Shown here: piece by piece, positions 46,967 to 55,553 of the stretch
Position numbering within the stretch: position 1 is the first letter of the stretch
Layout: every line of letters starts with the position of its first letter
Assembly (NCBI RefSeq): GCF_000293865.2
Contig: NZ_ALKN02000001.1
Span: 62,001 to 126,000 of the forward strand
Length of the DNA stretch: 64,000 nt
From: Limnohabitans sp. Rim28
GTDB taxonomy: Bacteria; Pseudomonadota; Gammaproteobacteria; Burkholderiales; Burkholderiaceae_C
Direction of reading: 5' to 3'
Notes under the pieces: model-generated
What the model was told of the DNA's origin: nothing
What the model saw: only the letters and a program-made list of their open reading frames with translations
The model's database searches: none
Position numbers and translations under genes: made by a program

Positions 46967-47902
46967 ATGTCCGATCTGATCTTGCACCACTACCCGACCT
47001 CGCCTTTTGCTGAAAAGGTTCGGTTGATACTGGGCCACAAGCAACTGGCCTGGAAGAGCGTATTCATCCCGATGGTCATGCCCAAGCCTGACTTGACGGC
47101 GCTCACGGGCGGTTACCGCAAAACGCCGGTGCTGCAGATCGGCGCGGACATCTACTGCGACACCGCCCTGATTGGCGATGTGTTGGAGCACATCGCCCCC
47201 ACGCCTACGCTCTACCCCGAAGCCGTCCAAGGCGCGGCGCGCATCGTGGCGCATTGGGCCGACAGCGCCTTGTTCACGGCTTCGATGGCCTACAACTTCC
47301 AACCTGCGGGCGTGGCCCAAGTGTTTGCGGGCGTACCCGCTGAAGGCGTGCAGGCTTTTGTGGCCGACCGCACCGCCATGCGCGGTGGCGCAGCGCGCAT
47401 GGCATCCTCGGACGCCACCAGCACTTACAAGAGCTATCTGCGCCGCATCGACAGCATGCTGCACCGTCAAGATTTTTTGTTTGGCAGCCAGCCTTGCGTG
47501 GCCGACTTTGCGGTGTATCACCCGATTTGGTTCACGCAAGAGCGCACACCCGCTTTGGCGGGCATTTTGGATGCGACGCCCGAAATTCAACGCTGGATGG
47601 CCCGCATGAAGGCCATCGGCCATGGCACTGTCGGCAAATGCAGCGCTGAAGAAGCCTTGCAAACCGCCCACAGCGCAACGCCTGTCGCCGTTCAAGCCGA
47701 GGTCTTTCAAGACGATCACGGGATCGCCCTGGGTCACCAGGTCGTGATCGCGGCTGACAACTTTGGGATGGAGCCCACCCAAGGCGAGCTGGTTGCGGCA
47801 ACAAGTACCCGATACACCTTGCGCCGCAGCGACGACCGCGCGGGCACCTGCCATGTTCACTTCCCCCGCGTGGGCTTCACATTGAAAAAGGTTTCCCCAT
47901 GA
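46967..47902 (+). CDS. Glutathione S-transferase-like protein with extra C-terminal domain
   Basis: A 311-residue protein. Residues 1-80 are a thioredoxin-fold GST N-terminal domain (HHYPTSPFAEKVRLILG with Ser in the position of the catalytic residue, KTPVLQIGADIYCDTALI), residues about 95-215 are the helical GST C-terminal domain (HRQDFLFGSQPCVADFAVYH is the conserved N-capping region), and about 85 further residues (225-311) form a small beta-rich domain with HHF-type strands such as HVHFPRVGFTLKK. The appended domain is found on a subset of GST-like proteins and has no assigned role. It sits between the MDR reductase and an SDR and overlaps the latter by ATGA. Confidence 0.87.
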   Translation: MSDLILHHYPTSPFAEKVRLILGHKQLAWKSVFIPMVMPKPDLTALTGGYRKTPVLQIGADIYCDTALIGDVLEHIAPTPTLYPEAVQGAARIVAHWADSALFTASMAYNFQPAGVAQVFAGVPAEGVQAFVADRTAMRGGAARMASSDATSTYKSYLRRIDSMLHRQDFLFGSQPCVADFAVYHPIWFTQERTPALAGILDATPEIQRWMARMKAIGHGTVGKCSAEEALQTAHSATPVAVQAEVFQDDHGIALGHQVVIAADNFGMEPTQGELVAATSTRYTLRRSDDRAGTCHVHFPRVGFTLKKVSP

Positions 47903-48804
47903 TCGAAAACTTCAAAGGCAAAACCGCGGTCCTGACCGGTGCAGGTTCAGGCTTTGGCCTGGAATGCGCCCGCATTGGTGCCAAGCTGGGCATGAACCTG
48001 GTGTTGGTGGATGTGCAGCAAGACGCGTTGGACAAGGCCGAGGCCGAAATGACCGCCCAAGGCGCTCAGGTGCTGGCTCGCAAGGTGGACGTGTCGAACG
48101 CCCAAGCCATGGCGCAACTGGCGGCCGATGTCAAAGCACGCTTTGGCGCACCGCACTTGGTGTTCAACAACGCGGGCGTGGGGGCAGGGGGCTTGGTGTG
48201 GGAAAACTCCGTGGCCGACTGGGAGTGGGTGTTGGGTGTCAACCTCTGGGGCGTGGTGCACGGTGTGCGCCTGTTCACCCCGATGATGCTGGAGGCCGCC
48301 AAGGCCGACCCTGCTTATCGCGGCCACATCGTCAACACCGCCAGCATGGCCGGTTTGCTCACACCGCCCAACATGGGCATCTACAACGTCAGCAAACACG
48401 CTGTGGTGTCGTTGACCGAAACCCTTTACCAAGACCTGCACCTGGTCAGCGACCAGGTCAGCGCCAGCGTGCTGTGCCCTTATTTTGTGCCCACCGGCAT
48501 CAGCCAAAGCCACCGCAACCGCCCAGCTGACCTGGCTGCCGACAAGCCCACCGCCAGCCAATTGATTGGGCAAGCGCAGAGCGACAAAGCGGTTGGCAGC
48601 GGCAAAGTCTCGGCCGCCGACGTGGCGCAAAAAGTGTTTGACGCGGTGGCGGCTGACCAGTTCTACATCTACAGCCACCCTCAGGCCCTGGGCAACGTGC
48701 AAAGCCGCATGGAAGCCATCGTGATGGGCAACAACCCGCCTGATCCGTTTGCCGCCCGCCCTGATGTTGGTGAGGGCCTCAGAAAAGCGCTTCGTTCGGC
48801 CTGA
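47899..48804 (+). CDS. Short-chain dehydrogenase/reductase
   Basis: A 301-residue classical SDR. The cofactor site is LTGAGSGFGLECARIGAKL (about 13-31), NNAGVGAGG is at about 91-99, and the active site has Ser in VNTASMAGLLT (about 151-161) and Tyr-x-x-x-Lys in IYNVSKHAVVSL (about 165-176). An extension after residue 200 (HRNRPADLAADKPTASQLI) gives the longer length typical of SDRs that act on steroid- or fatty-alcohol-like substrates, although a substrate cannot be named. It is the last gene of the catabolic block and ends before a hairpin. Confidence 0.92.
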   Translation: MIENFKGKTAVLTGAGSGFGLECARIGAKLGMNLVLVDVQQDALDKAEAEMTAQGAQVLARKVDVSNAQAMAQLAADVKARFGAPHLVFNNAGVGAGGLVWENSVADWEWVLGVNLWGVVHGVRLFTPMMLEAAKADPAYRGHIVNTASMAGLLTPPNMGIYNVSKHAVVSLTETLYQDLHLVSDQVSASVLCPYFVPTGISQSHRNRPADLAADKPTASQLIGQAQSDKAVGSGKVSAADVAQKVFDAVAADQFYIYSHPQALGNVQSRMEAIVMGNNPPDPFAARPDVGEGLRKALRSA

Positions 48805-48820
48805 TCCTGCTCTGAGGCAC

Positions 48821-48861
48821 AAGGCCACAGGCGCCTTGCGTTTCCAACGCGGGGCCTTTTT
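48821..48861 (+). terminator. Probable terminator at the end of the catabolic block
   Basis: AAGGCC (48821-48826) can pair with GGCCTT (48853-48858), with an inner hairpin GCGTT/AACGC (48838-48850), followed by TTT. Its 3' edge meets the stop codon of the convergent lipoprotein gene, so it would end plus-strand transcription there. Confidence 0.5.
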
Positions 48862-49252
48862 ACTTGTGGAAATGGCCCTCGAAACAGTGACGTACCTCGT
48901 GGCCCAGAGCCACATGGTTGGTGCGTGTCCCGGTCACGATCACACATTCTTTACTGGCCACATGCCAGACGGCACACGCCACGGGTGGCGTGATGTAAGC
49001 CTGCTCGCGGCCCATGCCAATGGATTGGGCACAGAACTGGGCCACATCCTCCCGAACCTCCCAGCGCAGTTTGACTTCTTTCATCATCCGCTGTTCTGCA
49101 GATTTGGGTGTGAAGGTTTCATATTCAGAGGCTGGGATGACACCGCCACCCATGACTTGGCATCCTGACAATGTGAGCATCAAGAAAGCGACCGCCAAGC
49201 CCTTCAAGGTCATGATAAAAGTTATGCAATATTTGCTTATGGCGAATTTCAT
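48860..49252 (-). CDS. Small lipoprotein with HExxH motif (putative metallopeptidase-like)
   Basis: A 130-residue exported protein I cannot place in a named family. It has a signal peptide with lipobox LSGC and lipidated Cys31, then a mature part with conserved-looking cysteines (Cys74, Cys93, Cys103, Cys123) and a C-terminal LGHEVRHCFEGHFH where His118-Glu-x-x-His122 is a zinc-binding HExxH, followed by Glu125 and His127/His129. Such motifs usually mark a zinc metallopeptidase, but the protein is small and activity is unproven. The ATG at 49252 is preferred since it has a GGAG site 6 nt upstream; an internal ATG at 49213 would give a minimal signal peptide. It is divergent from tex across an AT-rich region. 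Confidence 0.8.
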   Translation of the reverse strand: MKFAISKYCITFIMTLKGLAVAFLMLTLSGCQVMGGGVIPASEYETFTPKSAEQRMMKEVKLRWEVREDVAQFCAQSIGMGREQAYITPPVACAVWHVASKECVIVTGTRTNHVALGHEVRHCFEGHFHK

Positions 49253-49464
49253 GGTTAACTCCATCAATTGCCAATTTTAACAGTTTGTTATGACTTTAAA
49301 TGGGGAAAGTTACATTGAAAATTGTTTTTTTAAATTTTGCAGTTGTTTGTTTGTATTGTTGATTCGACACGGATCGGGGCTGTCGTGCATGCATCTGGAG
49401 ACAGGATCAGCGCGCAATGCATGTGGCAAACTCGTTGTTTTTTATTCCCGCAGTGACCTGAAAC

Positions 49465-51831
49465 ATGCAGAAAATCCTGGCCCAACTGGCCACTGAAATC
49501 CGAATTCGCCCTGATCAGGTCAAGACAGCAGTAGAGTTGCTGGACAGCGGCGCCACGGTCCCGTTCATCGCCCGTTACCGCAAAGAAGTGACCGATGGAC
49601 TGGACGACATCCAGTTGCGTGAGCTGGAGTCGCGCTTGGGGTACTTGCGCGAGCTGGAAGAACGCCGCGCCGCTGTGATCAAAAGCATCACCGAACAGGG
49701 CAAGATGACGTCCGAATTGCTGGCAGCCATTGACGCCGCGCCCACCAAACAAGAGCTGGAAGACTTGTATTTGCCCTTCAAGCCCAAGCGCCGTACCAAG
49801 GGCATGATTGCCCGCGAAGCCGGTCTGGAGCCGCTGGCCGACAAACTGTTTGCCGACCCGCGCCTGGACCCGCATGCCGAAGCCGCCGCCTTTGTGCTGG
49901 CGGCAGGCGCGATGGAAGGTACCGACTTCACCACCACCGCCGCTGTGCTGGACGGTGTGCGCGACCTGCTGAGCGAGCGCTGGGCCGAAGACGCATCACT
50001 GGTGCAAGCCCTGCGCGAATGGCTGTGGAACGAGGGCCTTTTCAAAAGCAAGCTGGCCGATGGCAAGGACGAAAACAACGCCGATGTGTCCAAGTTCCGA
50101 GATTACTTTGACTACGACGAGCCGATGGGTCGCGTGCCCAGCCACCGCGCTTTGGCGGTGTTTCGCGGTCGTGCACTCGAAATGCTCGACGCCAAGCTGG
50201 TGCTGCCCGTCGAGCCTGAGCCCGGCAAACCGAGCATCGCCGAAGGCAAGATCGCGCTGCACCTGGGCTGGAGCCATGCGGCCCGCCCCTCGGACGACCT
50301 GATCCGCAAATGCGTGGCCTGGACTTGGCGCGTGAAGTTGAGCCTGTCCACCGAGCGCGATTTGTTCACCCGTTTGCGCGAAGAGGCCGAAAAAGTCGCC
50401 ATCAAGGTGTTTGCCGACAACTTGCGCGACTTGCTGTTGGCCGCGCCCGCTGGCCCGCGCGTGGTCATGGGCCTGGACCCGGGCATCCGCACCGGCGTGA
50501 AAGTCGCGGTGGTCGACGCCACCGGCAAACTGGTCGACACGGCCACCGTCTACCCCCATGAGCCGCGCAAGGATTGGGAGGGTTCACTCTTCACACTGGC
50601 CAAGCTGTGTGAAAAGCACCAGGTCAACCTGATCGCCATTGGCAACGGCACAGCCAGCCGTGAGACCGACAAACTGGCGGGCGACCTGATCAAGCAATTG
50701 GCCAAGTTGCGCGAGGGCGTGGAGATTCAGAAGGTGGTGGTCAGCGAGGCGGGCGCTTCGGTGTACTCGGCCAGTGAATTCGCCTCTCAGGAGATGCCCG
50801 ATGTGGACGTGAGCCTGCGCGGCGCGGCATCCATTGCCCGTCGCTTGCAAGACCCGCTGTCAGAGTTGGTCAAGATCGACCCCAAAGCGATCGGCGTGGG
50901 CCAGTACCAGCACGATGTGAACCAAAGCGAGCTGGCCAAAACCCTGGACGCGGTGGTGGAAGACTGCGTGAACTCGGTGGGCGTCGACCTCAACACCGCC
51001 AGCGTGCCCTTGCTCACCCGCGTGTCGGGCTTGTCGGGCAGCGTGGCCAAGGCTGTGGTGCGCTGGCGCGATGCCAACGGCGTGTTCAAGTCCCGCCAAG
51101 ACTTGCTCAAAGTGACGGGTTTGGGTGCCAAGACCTTTGAACAAAGTGCGGGCTTTTTGCGCATTCGCGGCGGCGACAACCCGTTGGACATGACGGGCGT
51201 TCACCCCGAAACCTACCCGGTGGTCGAGCAAATCATCGTCAAAACCGCCAAGCCCATTCAGGACATCATGGGCCGCTCGGATGTGCTCAAAACGCTCAAG
51301 CCTGAGCTGTTTGTGAACGATAAATTCGGTGCCATCACCATCAAAGACATTCTGGGTGAGCTGGAAAAACCGGGCCGCGACCCGCGACCCGACTTCAAAG
51401 TGGCTCGCTTGGCCGACGGCGTGGAAGACATCAAAGACCTGAAAGAAGGCATGACCTTGGAGGGCACCGTGAGCAACGTGGCCCAGTTTGGCGCGTTTGT
51501 GGACCTGGGCGTGCACCAGGACGGCTTGGTCCATGTGAGCCAGCTGGCCAACAAGTTTGTGAGCGACGCCCGCGAAGTGGTCAAGACCGGCGACATCGTC
51601 AAGGTCAAGGTGCTTGAAGTCGACGTGGCCCGCAAGCGCATCAGCCTGACCATGAAGCTCGATGCTGCGCCCACAAGGCGGGATGGCCCCAGAGACAACA
51701 AGTTTGAAGGGGCAGGGCGCGAGCAGCGCCAGCGAGGCGGTGGCAGTTACACCTCGCCCCCCACAGCTTCGACCTCATCGGGCTCGGCCATGGCCAGTGC
51801 TTTTGCCAAGTTACAAGACCTCAAGAAGTAA
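49465..51831 (+). CDS. tex: Tex family RNA-binding transcription accessory protein
   Basis: Tex proteins bind RNA and nucleic acids through an S1 domain, are widely conserved, and affect transcription and expression of virulence or stress genes. The 788-residue protein has N-terminal helical domains (VPFIARYRKEVTDGLDDIQL, about 32-51), a YqgF/RNase H-like core starting VVMGLDPGIRTGVKVAVVD near 333, tandem helix-hairpin-helix motifs (VSGLSGSVAKAVVRW and LLKVTGLGAKTFEQ, about 519-557), and the S1 domain at about 658-728 (GTVSNVAQFGAFVDLGVHQDGLVHVSQL). The C-terminal 55 residues are Ser/Gly/Arg-rich and disordered. Confidence 0.96.
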   Translation: MQKILAQLATEIRIRPDQVKTAVELLDSGATVPFIARYRKEVTDGLDDIQLRELESRLGYLRELEERRAAVIKSITEQGKMTSELLAAIDAAPTKQELEDLYLPFKPKRRTKGMIAREAGLEPLADKLFADPRLDPHAEAAAFVLAAGAMEGTDFTTTAAVLDGVRDLLSERWAEDASLVQALREWLWNEGLFKSKLADGKDENNADVSKFRDYFDYDEPMGRVPSHRALAVFRGRALEMLDAKLVLPVEPEPGKPSIAEGKIALHLGWSHAARPSDDLIRKCVAWTWRVKLSLSTERDLFTRLREEAEKVAIKVFADNLRDLLLAAPAGPRVVMGLDPGIRTGVKVAVVDATGKLVDTATVYPHEPRKDWEGSLFTLAKLCEKHQVNLIAIGNGTASRETDKLAGDLIKQLAKLREGVEIQKVVVSEAGASVYSASEFASQEMPDVDVSLRGAASIARRLQDPLSELVKIDPKAIGVGQYQHDVNQSELAKTLDAVVEDCVNSVGVDLNTASVPLLTRVSGLSGSVAKAVVRWRDANGVFKSRQDLLKVTGLGAKTFEQSAGFLRIRGGDNPLDMTGVHPETYPVVEQIIVKTAKPIQDIMGRSDVLKTLKPELFVNDKFGAITIKDILGELEKPGRDPRPDFKVARLADGVEDIKDLKEGMTLEGTVSNVAQFGAFVDLGVHQDGLVHVSQLANKFVSDAREVVKTGDIVKVKVLEVDVARKRISLTMKLDAAPTRRDGPRDNKFEGAGREQRQRGGGSYTSPPTASTSSGSAMASAFAKLQDLKK

Positions 51832-51835
51832 GCCC

Positions 51836-52927
51836 ATGCGCGCGCTTCACATTCATGCTGGCCCCAAGGCATTGACCCACATCCGCGAACACGGCCTGCG
51901 ACCAGAGCACATCGGCGTTGTTCCTGGTGCGGCGGGCGGGCCCAAAGGCCTGATTTTGGGGCCACTTGACCGCTTGATCTTTGGTGAATGGTTGCTCAAG
52001 AGTACCCAATCGGTGGATTTGGTGGGCGCCTCCATCGGCGCATGGCGCATGGCCACAGCTTGTTTGAGACATCCTGTCGCCGCATTTGAACGGCTGGAGC
52101 ACGATTACATTCACCAGCATTACGAACCAGAGCCGGGCAAAAAGCGTGTGAGCGCCCAACAGGTGAGCGATGCATTTGGCCAAAGCCTGCAAGCCTTTTA
52201 TGGCGGGCGCATCGGCGAGGTTCTGAGCCACCCGCGCTTTCGATTGCACATCGTGACCTCACGAGGGCGGCACATGTTGCAACGCGAACATCCCCTGGCC
52301 ACACCATTGGGCTATGCCGGTGCCTACCTCAGCAACGCACTCAGCCGCAGAGCTTTGGGCGCCTGGCTCGAGCGCGTGGTTTTTTCTGGGCAGGGTGCGC
52401 CATTGCCGTTTGACGCGCGAGACTTTCGCACCCGGACGGTGAATCTGGAGGAGGGCAACTTCATGGCCGCCCTTCAAGCCAGTTGCGCCATTCCATTTGC
52501 CCTGAAAGCCGTGCACGACATACCCGGCGCACCAAGAGGCGCGTATTGGGATGGCGGCATCACCGACTACCACTTGCACCTCAACTGGACCGCGCAAAAG
52601 CCCGAGCAAGGCCAGGAACGCACCCTTGTTCTGTATCCGCATTTCCAAAAAAATGTGGTGCCCGGCTGGCTCGACAAAGCCCTCAAGTGGCGGCATGGCT
52701 CGACCGCCTTTTTAGACAACATCGTGGTTCTGGCCCCCAACCCCGAATGGGTCAAAACACTGCCCAACGGTAAATTGCCGGACCGTCACGATTTTGTGCA
52801 TTACGACCGCGATGTGGCGGGCAGGGTGAAAGTGTGGTCGGCAGCCACAAGCGCCAGTCAGCAATTGGCCGATGAATTCAACGCCTGGTTGCATCAGCCC
52901 GATCCCTCTTGGGTTCAAGCGCTTTAA
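51836..52927 (+). CDS. Patatin-like phospholipase family protein
   Basis: A 363-residue serine lipid acyl hydrolase with the patatin Ser-Asp dyad. The oxyanion loop GAAGGPKG lies at about 31-38, the nucleophile elbow GASIGAW at about 63-69 (Ser65), and the catalytic Asp in YWDGGITDYH at about 240-249. The usual GxSxG is present as GASIG. No signal peptide is visible, so it is predicted cytoplasmic or membrane-associated. The ATG is 4 nt after the tex stop, so the two probably share a transcript, although there is no obvious functional link. Confidence 0.9.
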   Translation: MRALHIHAGPKALTHIREHGLRPEHIGVVPGAAGGPKGLILGPLDRLIFGEWLLKSTQSVDLVGASIGAWRMATACLRHPVAAFERLEHDYIHQHYEPEPGKKRVSAQQVSDAFGQSLQAFYGGRIGEVLSHPRFRLHIVTSRGRHMLQREHPLATPLGYAGAYLSNALSRRALGAWLERVVFSGQGAPLPFDARDFRTRTVNLEEGNFMAALQASCAIPFALKAVHDIPGAPRGAYWDGGITDYHLHLNWTAQKPEQGQERTLVLYPHFQKNVVPGWLDKALKWRHGSTAFLDNIVVLAPNPEWVKTLPNGKLPDRHDFVHYDRDVAGRVKVWSAATSASQQLADEFNAWLHQPDPSWVQAL

Positions 52928-52936
52928 GGATTTCCC

Positions 52937-53224
52937 ATGACCCCAGCCTACGTCGTCGGTCAAATGACTGTGAAAAACCCAGAGAAATGGGCCGAATACC
53001 GATCGCAGGTTTTGGCCACCTTGCTGCCTTTTGGGGGAGAACTGGTCTTTCGAGGAGAGCAGGTCAACGCCTTTTCGGGTGTTTGCCCACATCCTGACAT
53101 CGTGGTGATTCGTTTCCCCTCTATGCCAGCGGCAGAGGGCTGGCATGGATCTGCGGATTACCAGAAATTGATTCCATTGCGCCAACAAGCCGCCGATGTC
53201 GTTTTGGTCACTTATGCCACATGA
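52937..53224 (+). CDS. DUF1330 domain protein
   Basis: A 95-residue dimeric ferredoxin-like barrel protein of the DUF1330 family, whose function is not known. The pattern is clear: [21 protein letters not shown] at the start, [18 protein letters not shown] (about 34-51) and [30 protein letters not shown] (about 59-88 with conserved His, Tyr and Arg). It begins 9 nt after the patatin gene with an AAGGA ribosome site, suggesting co-transcription. Confidence 0.93.
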   Translation: MTPAYVVGQMTVKNPEKWAEYRSQVLATLLPFGGELVFRGEQVNAFSGVCPHPDIVVIRFPSMPAAEGWHGSADYQKLIPLRQQAADVVLVTYAT

Positions 53225-53252
53225 CCCTGTTGGCAAAGCGGATAATCATGGC

Positions 53253-54206
53253 ATGTTGAAAGAATCCCTTTTCCTCACTGCTGCGCTCTATAAATTTGTC
53301 GATCTGCCTGATTTCGTCGATCTGCAAGCACCTCTACAAGCCTGCTGCGAAGCGAACGATGTCAAAGGCACTTTGCTCTTGGCCCCTGAAGGCATCAATG
53401 GCACGATTGCCGGACCTGAAGTCGGCGTTAACGCGGTGCTCTCTTTTTTGCGCGCCGATCCACGCTTGACCAGCCTGGCCCACAAAGCGTCCTGGAGCCC
53501 CAAGCCGCCGTTCACCCGCATGAAGGTCAAGCTCAAAAAAGAAATCGTGACTTTGCGCGTGCCCGAGTTGGACCCCAACAAAACGGTGGGCCAGTACGTG
53601 AAACCCGCCGATTGGAACGCCTTGCTGGCCGACCCGGAGGTGGTGGTCATCGACACGCGCAACGATTACGAAGTGGCGATTGGTACCTTCAAGGGTGCCG
53701 TGAACCCCAAGCTCAAGAACTTTGTTCAGTTGCCCGCCTGGCTAGAGCAGCAGGAAAACCTGAAAACAGCCACCGCCCATAAACCCAAAGTCGCCATGTT
53801 CTGCACCGGCGGCATCCGCTGCGAGAAGTCGACCGCGCTCATGAAAATGCGCGGCTTTGACGAGGTTTACCACCTCGAAGGCGGCATCCTCAAATACCTG
53901 GAAGAAATTCCACCTGAGCAAAGTCTCTGGCAGGGGGAGTGTTTTGTGTTTGACGAGCGTGTGAGTGTGGTTCATGGCTTGGGCTTGGGCAGCCATGAGC
54001 TGTGCCGCTCATGCCGCTGGCCCTTGAGCGCGCAAGACAAGCTGTCGCCACACTATGTCTTGGGCGTGAGCTGTGCCCACTGTCACGACCAGCGCACGCC
54101 TGAGCAGAAAGAAAAACTGGCCGAACGCCAGCGCCAAGTCGAGCTGGCCGAGGCCCGCGGCGAGATCCATGTGGGCGCCAAGATGCCCGACCATCTGACA
54201 GGGTGA
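53253..54206 (+). CDS. trhO: tRNA uridine(34) oxygenase TrhO (rhodanese-type)
   Basis: TrhO (YceA family) hydroxylates U34 of tRNAs to ho5U with oxygen, the first step of cmo5U formation in an oxygen-dependent route. The 317-residue protein has a ferredoxin-like N-terminal domain with [17 protein letters not shown] (about 38-54), a rhodanese domain from about 125 containing [16 protein letters not shown] and the catalytic Cys in [15 protein letters not shown] (about 181-195), and a C-terminal Cys-rich segment CRSCRWPLS and CAHCHDQRT (about 252-280) probably binding zinc. The ATG at 53253 gives the standard start; an upstream extension to 53196 is out of family. Confidence 0.95.
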   Translation: MLKESLFLTAALYKFVDLPDFVDLQAPLQACCEANDVKGTLLLAPEGINGTIAGPEVGVNAVLSFLRADPRLTSLAHKASWSPKPPFTRMKVKLKKEIVTLRVPELDPNKTVGQYVKPADWNALLADPEVVVIDTRNDYEVAIGTFKGAVNPKLKNFVQLPAWLEQQENLKTATAHKPKVAMFCTGGIRCEKSTALMKMRGFDEVYHLEGGILKYLEEIPPEQSLWQGECFVFDERVSVVHGLGLGSHELCRSCRWPLSAQDKLSPHYVLGVSCAHCHDQRTPEQKEKLAERQRQVELAEARGEIHVGAKMPDHLTG

Positions 54207-54233
54207 GACTGCAGGGGAGTGACTGCAGCGGTA

Positions 54234-55370
54234 TCACAAGCTTGTCTGCAGCATGTCCCTGTATTCATCGGCCGTGGCGATGCGTGGATTGGTTTTGTGG
54301 CAATGGTCGGCCAGCGCTCCGGTGATGACGGCGTCAAACTGGCCTTCGGTCACACCCATGGCGCCCAAACCTGTTGGCAACCCTAGGCGGGCACACATGT
54401 CCTTGATGGCGTCAGGAATGTCCGAGCCGCTTTGAAGACCCATGGCGTGGGCCATTCGGTTCAGGCGGTTTTCTTTTTGCACCGACTCGGCTGCTGCGTT
54501 GAACAGCACCACCGCCGGCAAAAACATGGCGTTCAAAGTGCCGTGGTGCAGTCGCGGGTTGACGCCGCCCAAGCTGTGACTGAGCGAATGCACGCAGCCC
54601 AAACCTTTCTGGAACGCCATGGCGCCTTGCATGCTGGCGCTCATCATGTTCAGGCGTGCTTCACGGTCCTGGCCCTGCGCTGTTGCCCGTTCGATGTGCG
54701 CCCACCCACGGGCCAGACCATCGAGCGCAATGCCATCAGCAGGTGGGTTGAATGAGGCTGCCATGAAGGTTTCCATGCAGTGCGCGACCGCGTCCATGCC
54801 GGTCGCAGCCGTCAGGATGGGCGGCAGGCCCAAGGTGAGCTCTGGGTCGCAAATGGCGGCTTTGGGCACGATGAACCAAGAATGAAAGCCCACTTTTCGG
54901 CCGTCGTCCAGGATCAATATCGCGCCCCGGGCGACTTCGCTGCCGGTGCCACTGGTGGTCGGCACCGCGATGATGGGGGCGACTCGGTCGGTGATCTTGA
55001 GCGAGCCGCCCTCGATGGTGGCGTAGGTTTTGAGGGGACCTTCGTGGCTCACGGCAATGGCCACGCCCTTGGCGCAGTCAATCGCCGAACCACCGCCCAC
55101 GGCGATCAGGCCGTCGCAGCCGTGTTGTTTGTACAGGGCCGCAGCAGCGCGAACGGCAGCCTCGTTGGGGTTGGATGGCGTCTGATCAAAAACAGTGACC
55201 GGCAAGCCCGGCAGGGCATCGAGGGCCTTTTGCAAAACGCCAGCCGCTTTGACGCCCGCGTCGGTGACGATCAGGGGTTTGTGGATGCCCACGCGCTCAC
55301 ACTCGGTCTGAAGCAGTTTGACCGCACCAAAGTCGATCTGGATTTGGGTGACGTAGTTGATGAAAGACAT
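54234..55370 (-). CDS. Iron-containing alcohol dehydrogenase
   Basis: A 378-residue group III, Fe-dependent NAD(P) alcohol dehydrogenase. The cofactor motif GGGSAIDCAKGVAI lies at about 92-105, and GTGSEVARGAI at about 138-148. Metal ligands are Asp and His in GMDAVAHCMETF (about 192-203, spaced by four), then His in VHSLSHSLGG (about 256-265) and His in HHGTLNAMFLP. Members oxidise or reduce butanol, lactaldehyde or hydroxy acids; substrate cannot be fixed here. It is convergent with trhO, and the start lies 183 bp from the divergent esterase gene. Confidence 0.94.
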   Translation of the reverse strand: MSFINYVTQIQIDFGAVKLLQTECERVGIHKPLIVTDAGVKAAGVLQKALDALPGLPVTVFDQTPSNPNEAAVRAAAALYKQHGCDGLIAVGGGSAIDCAKGVAIAVSHEGPLKTYATIEGGSLKITDRVAPIIAVPTTSGTGSEVARGAILILDDGRKVGFHSWFIVPKAAICDPELTLGLPPILTAATGMDAVAHCMETFMAASFNPPADGIALDGLARGWAHIERATAQGQDREARLNMMSASMQGAMAFQKGLGCVHSLSHSLGGVNPRLHHGTLNAMFLPAVVLFNAAAESVQKENRLNRMAHAMGLQSGSDIPDAIKDMCARLGLPTGLGAMGVTEGQFDAVITGALADHCHKTNPRIATADEYRDMLQTSL

Positions 55371-55553
55371 GTGAAAACTCCAATCAGAGGGCCTGGTTCA
55401 GATATGACAGAACACCGGGCCAAGGCGTTGTAGGATCAAGCTCCATTTTGAAGCAGGAATCGATGGGGGTCCTACCGGAACTGTCACCCTTGTTTGCTTT
55501 GACCCTGATGACCAGCGCTGCTGGAGTCCACCCTCGCCACTGACCCTGATCCC

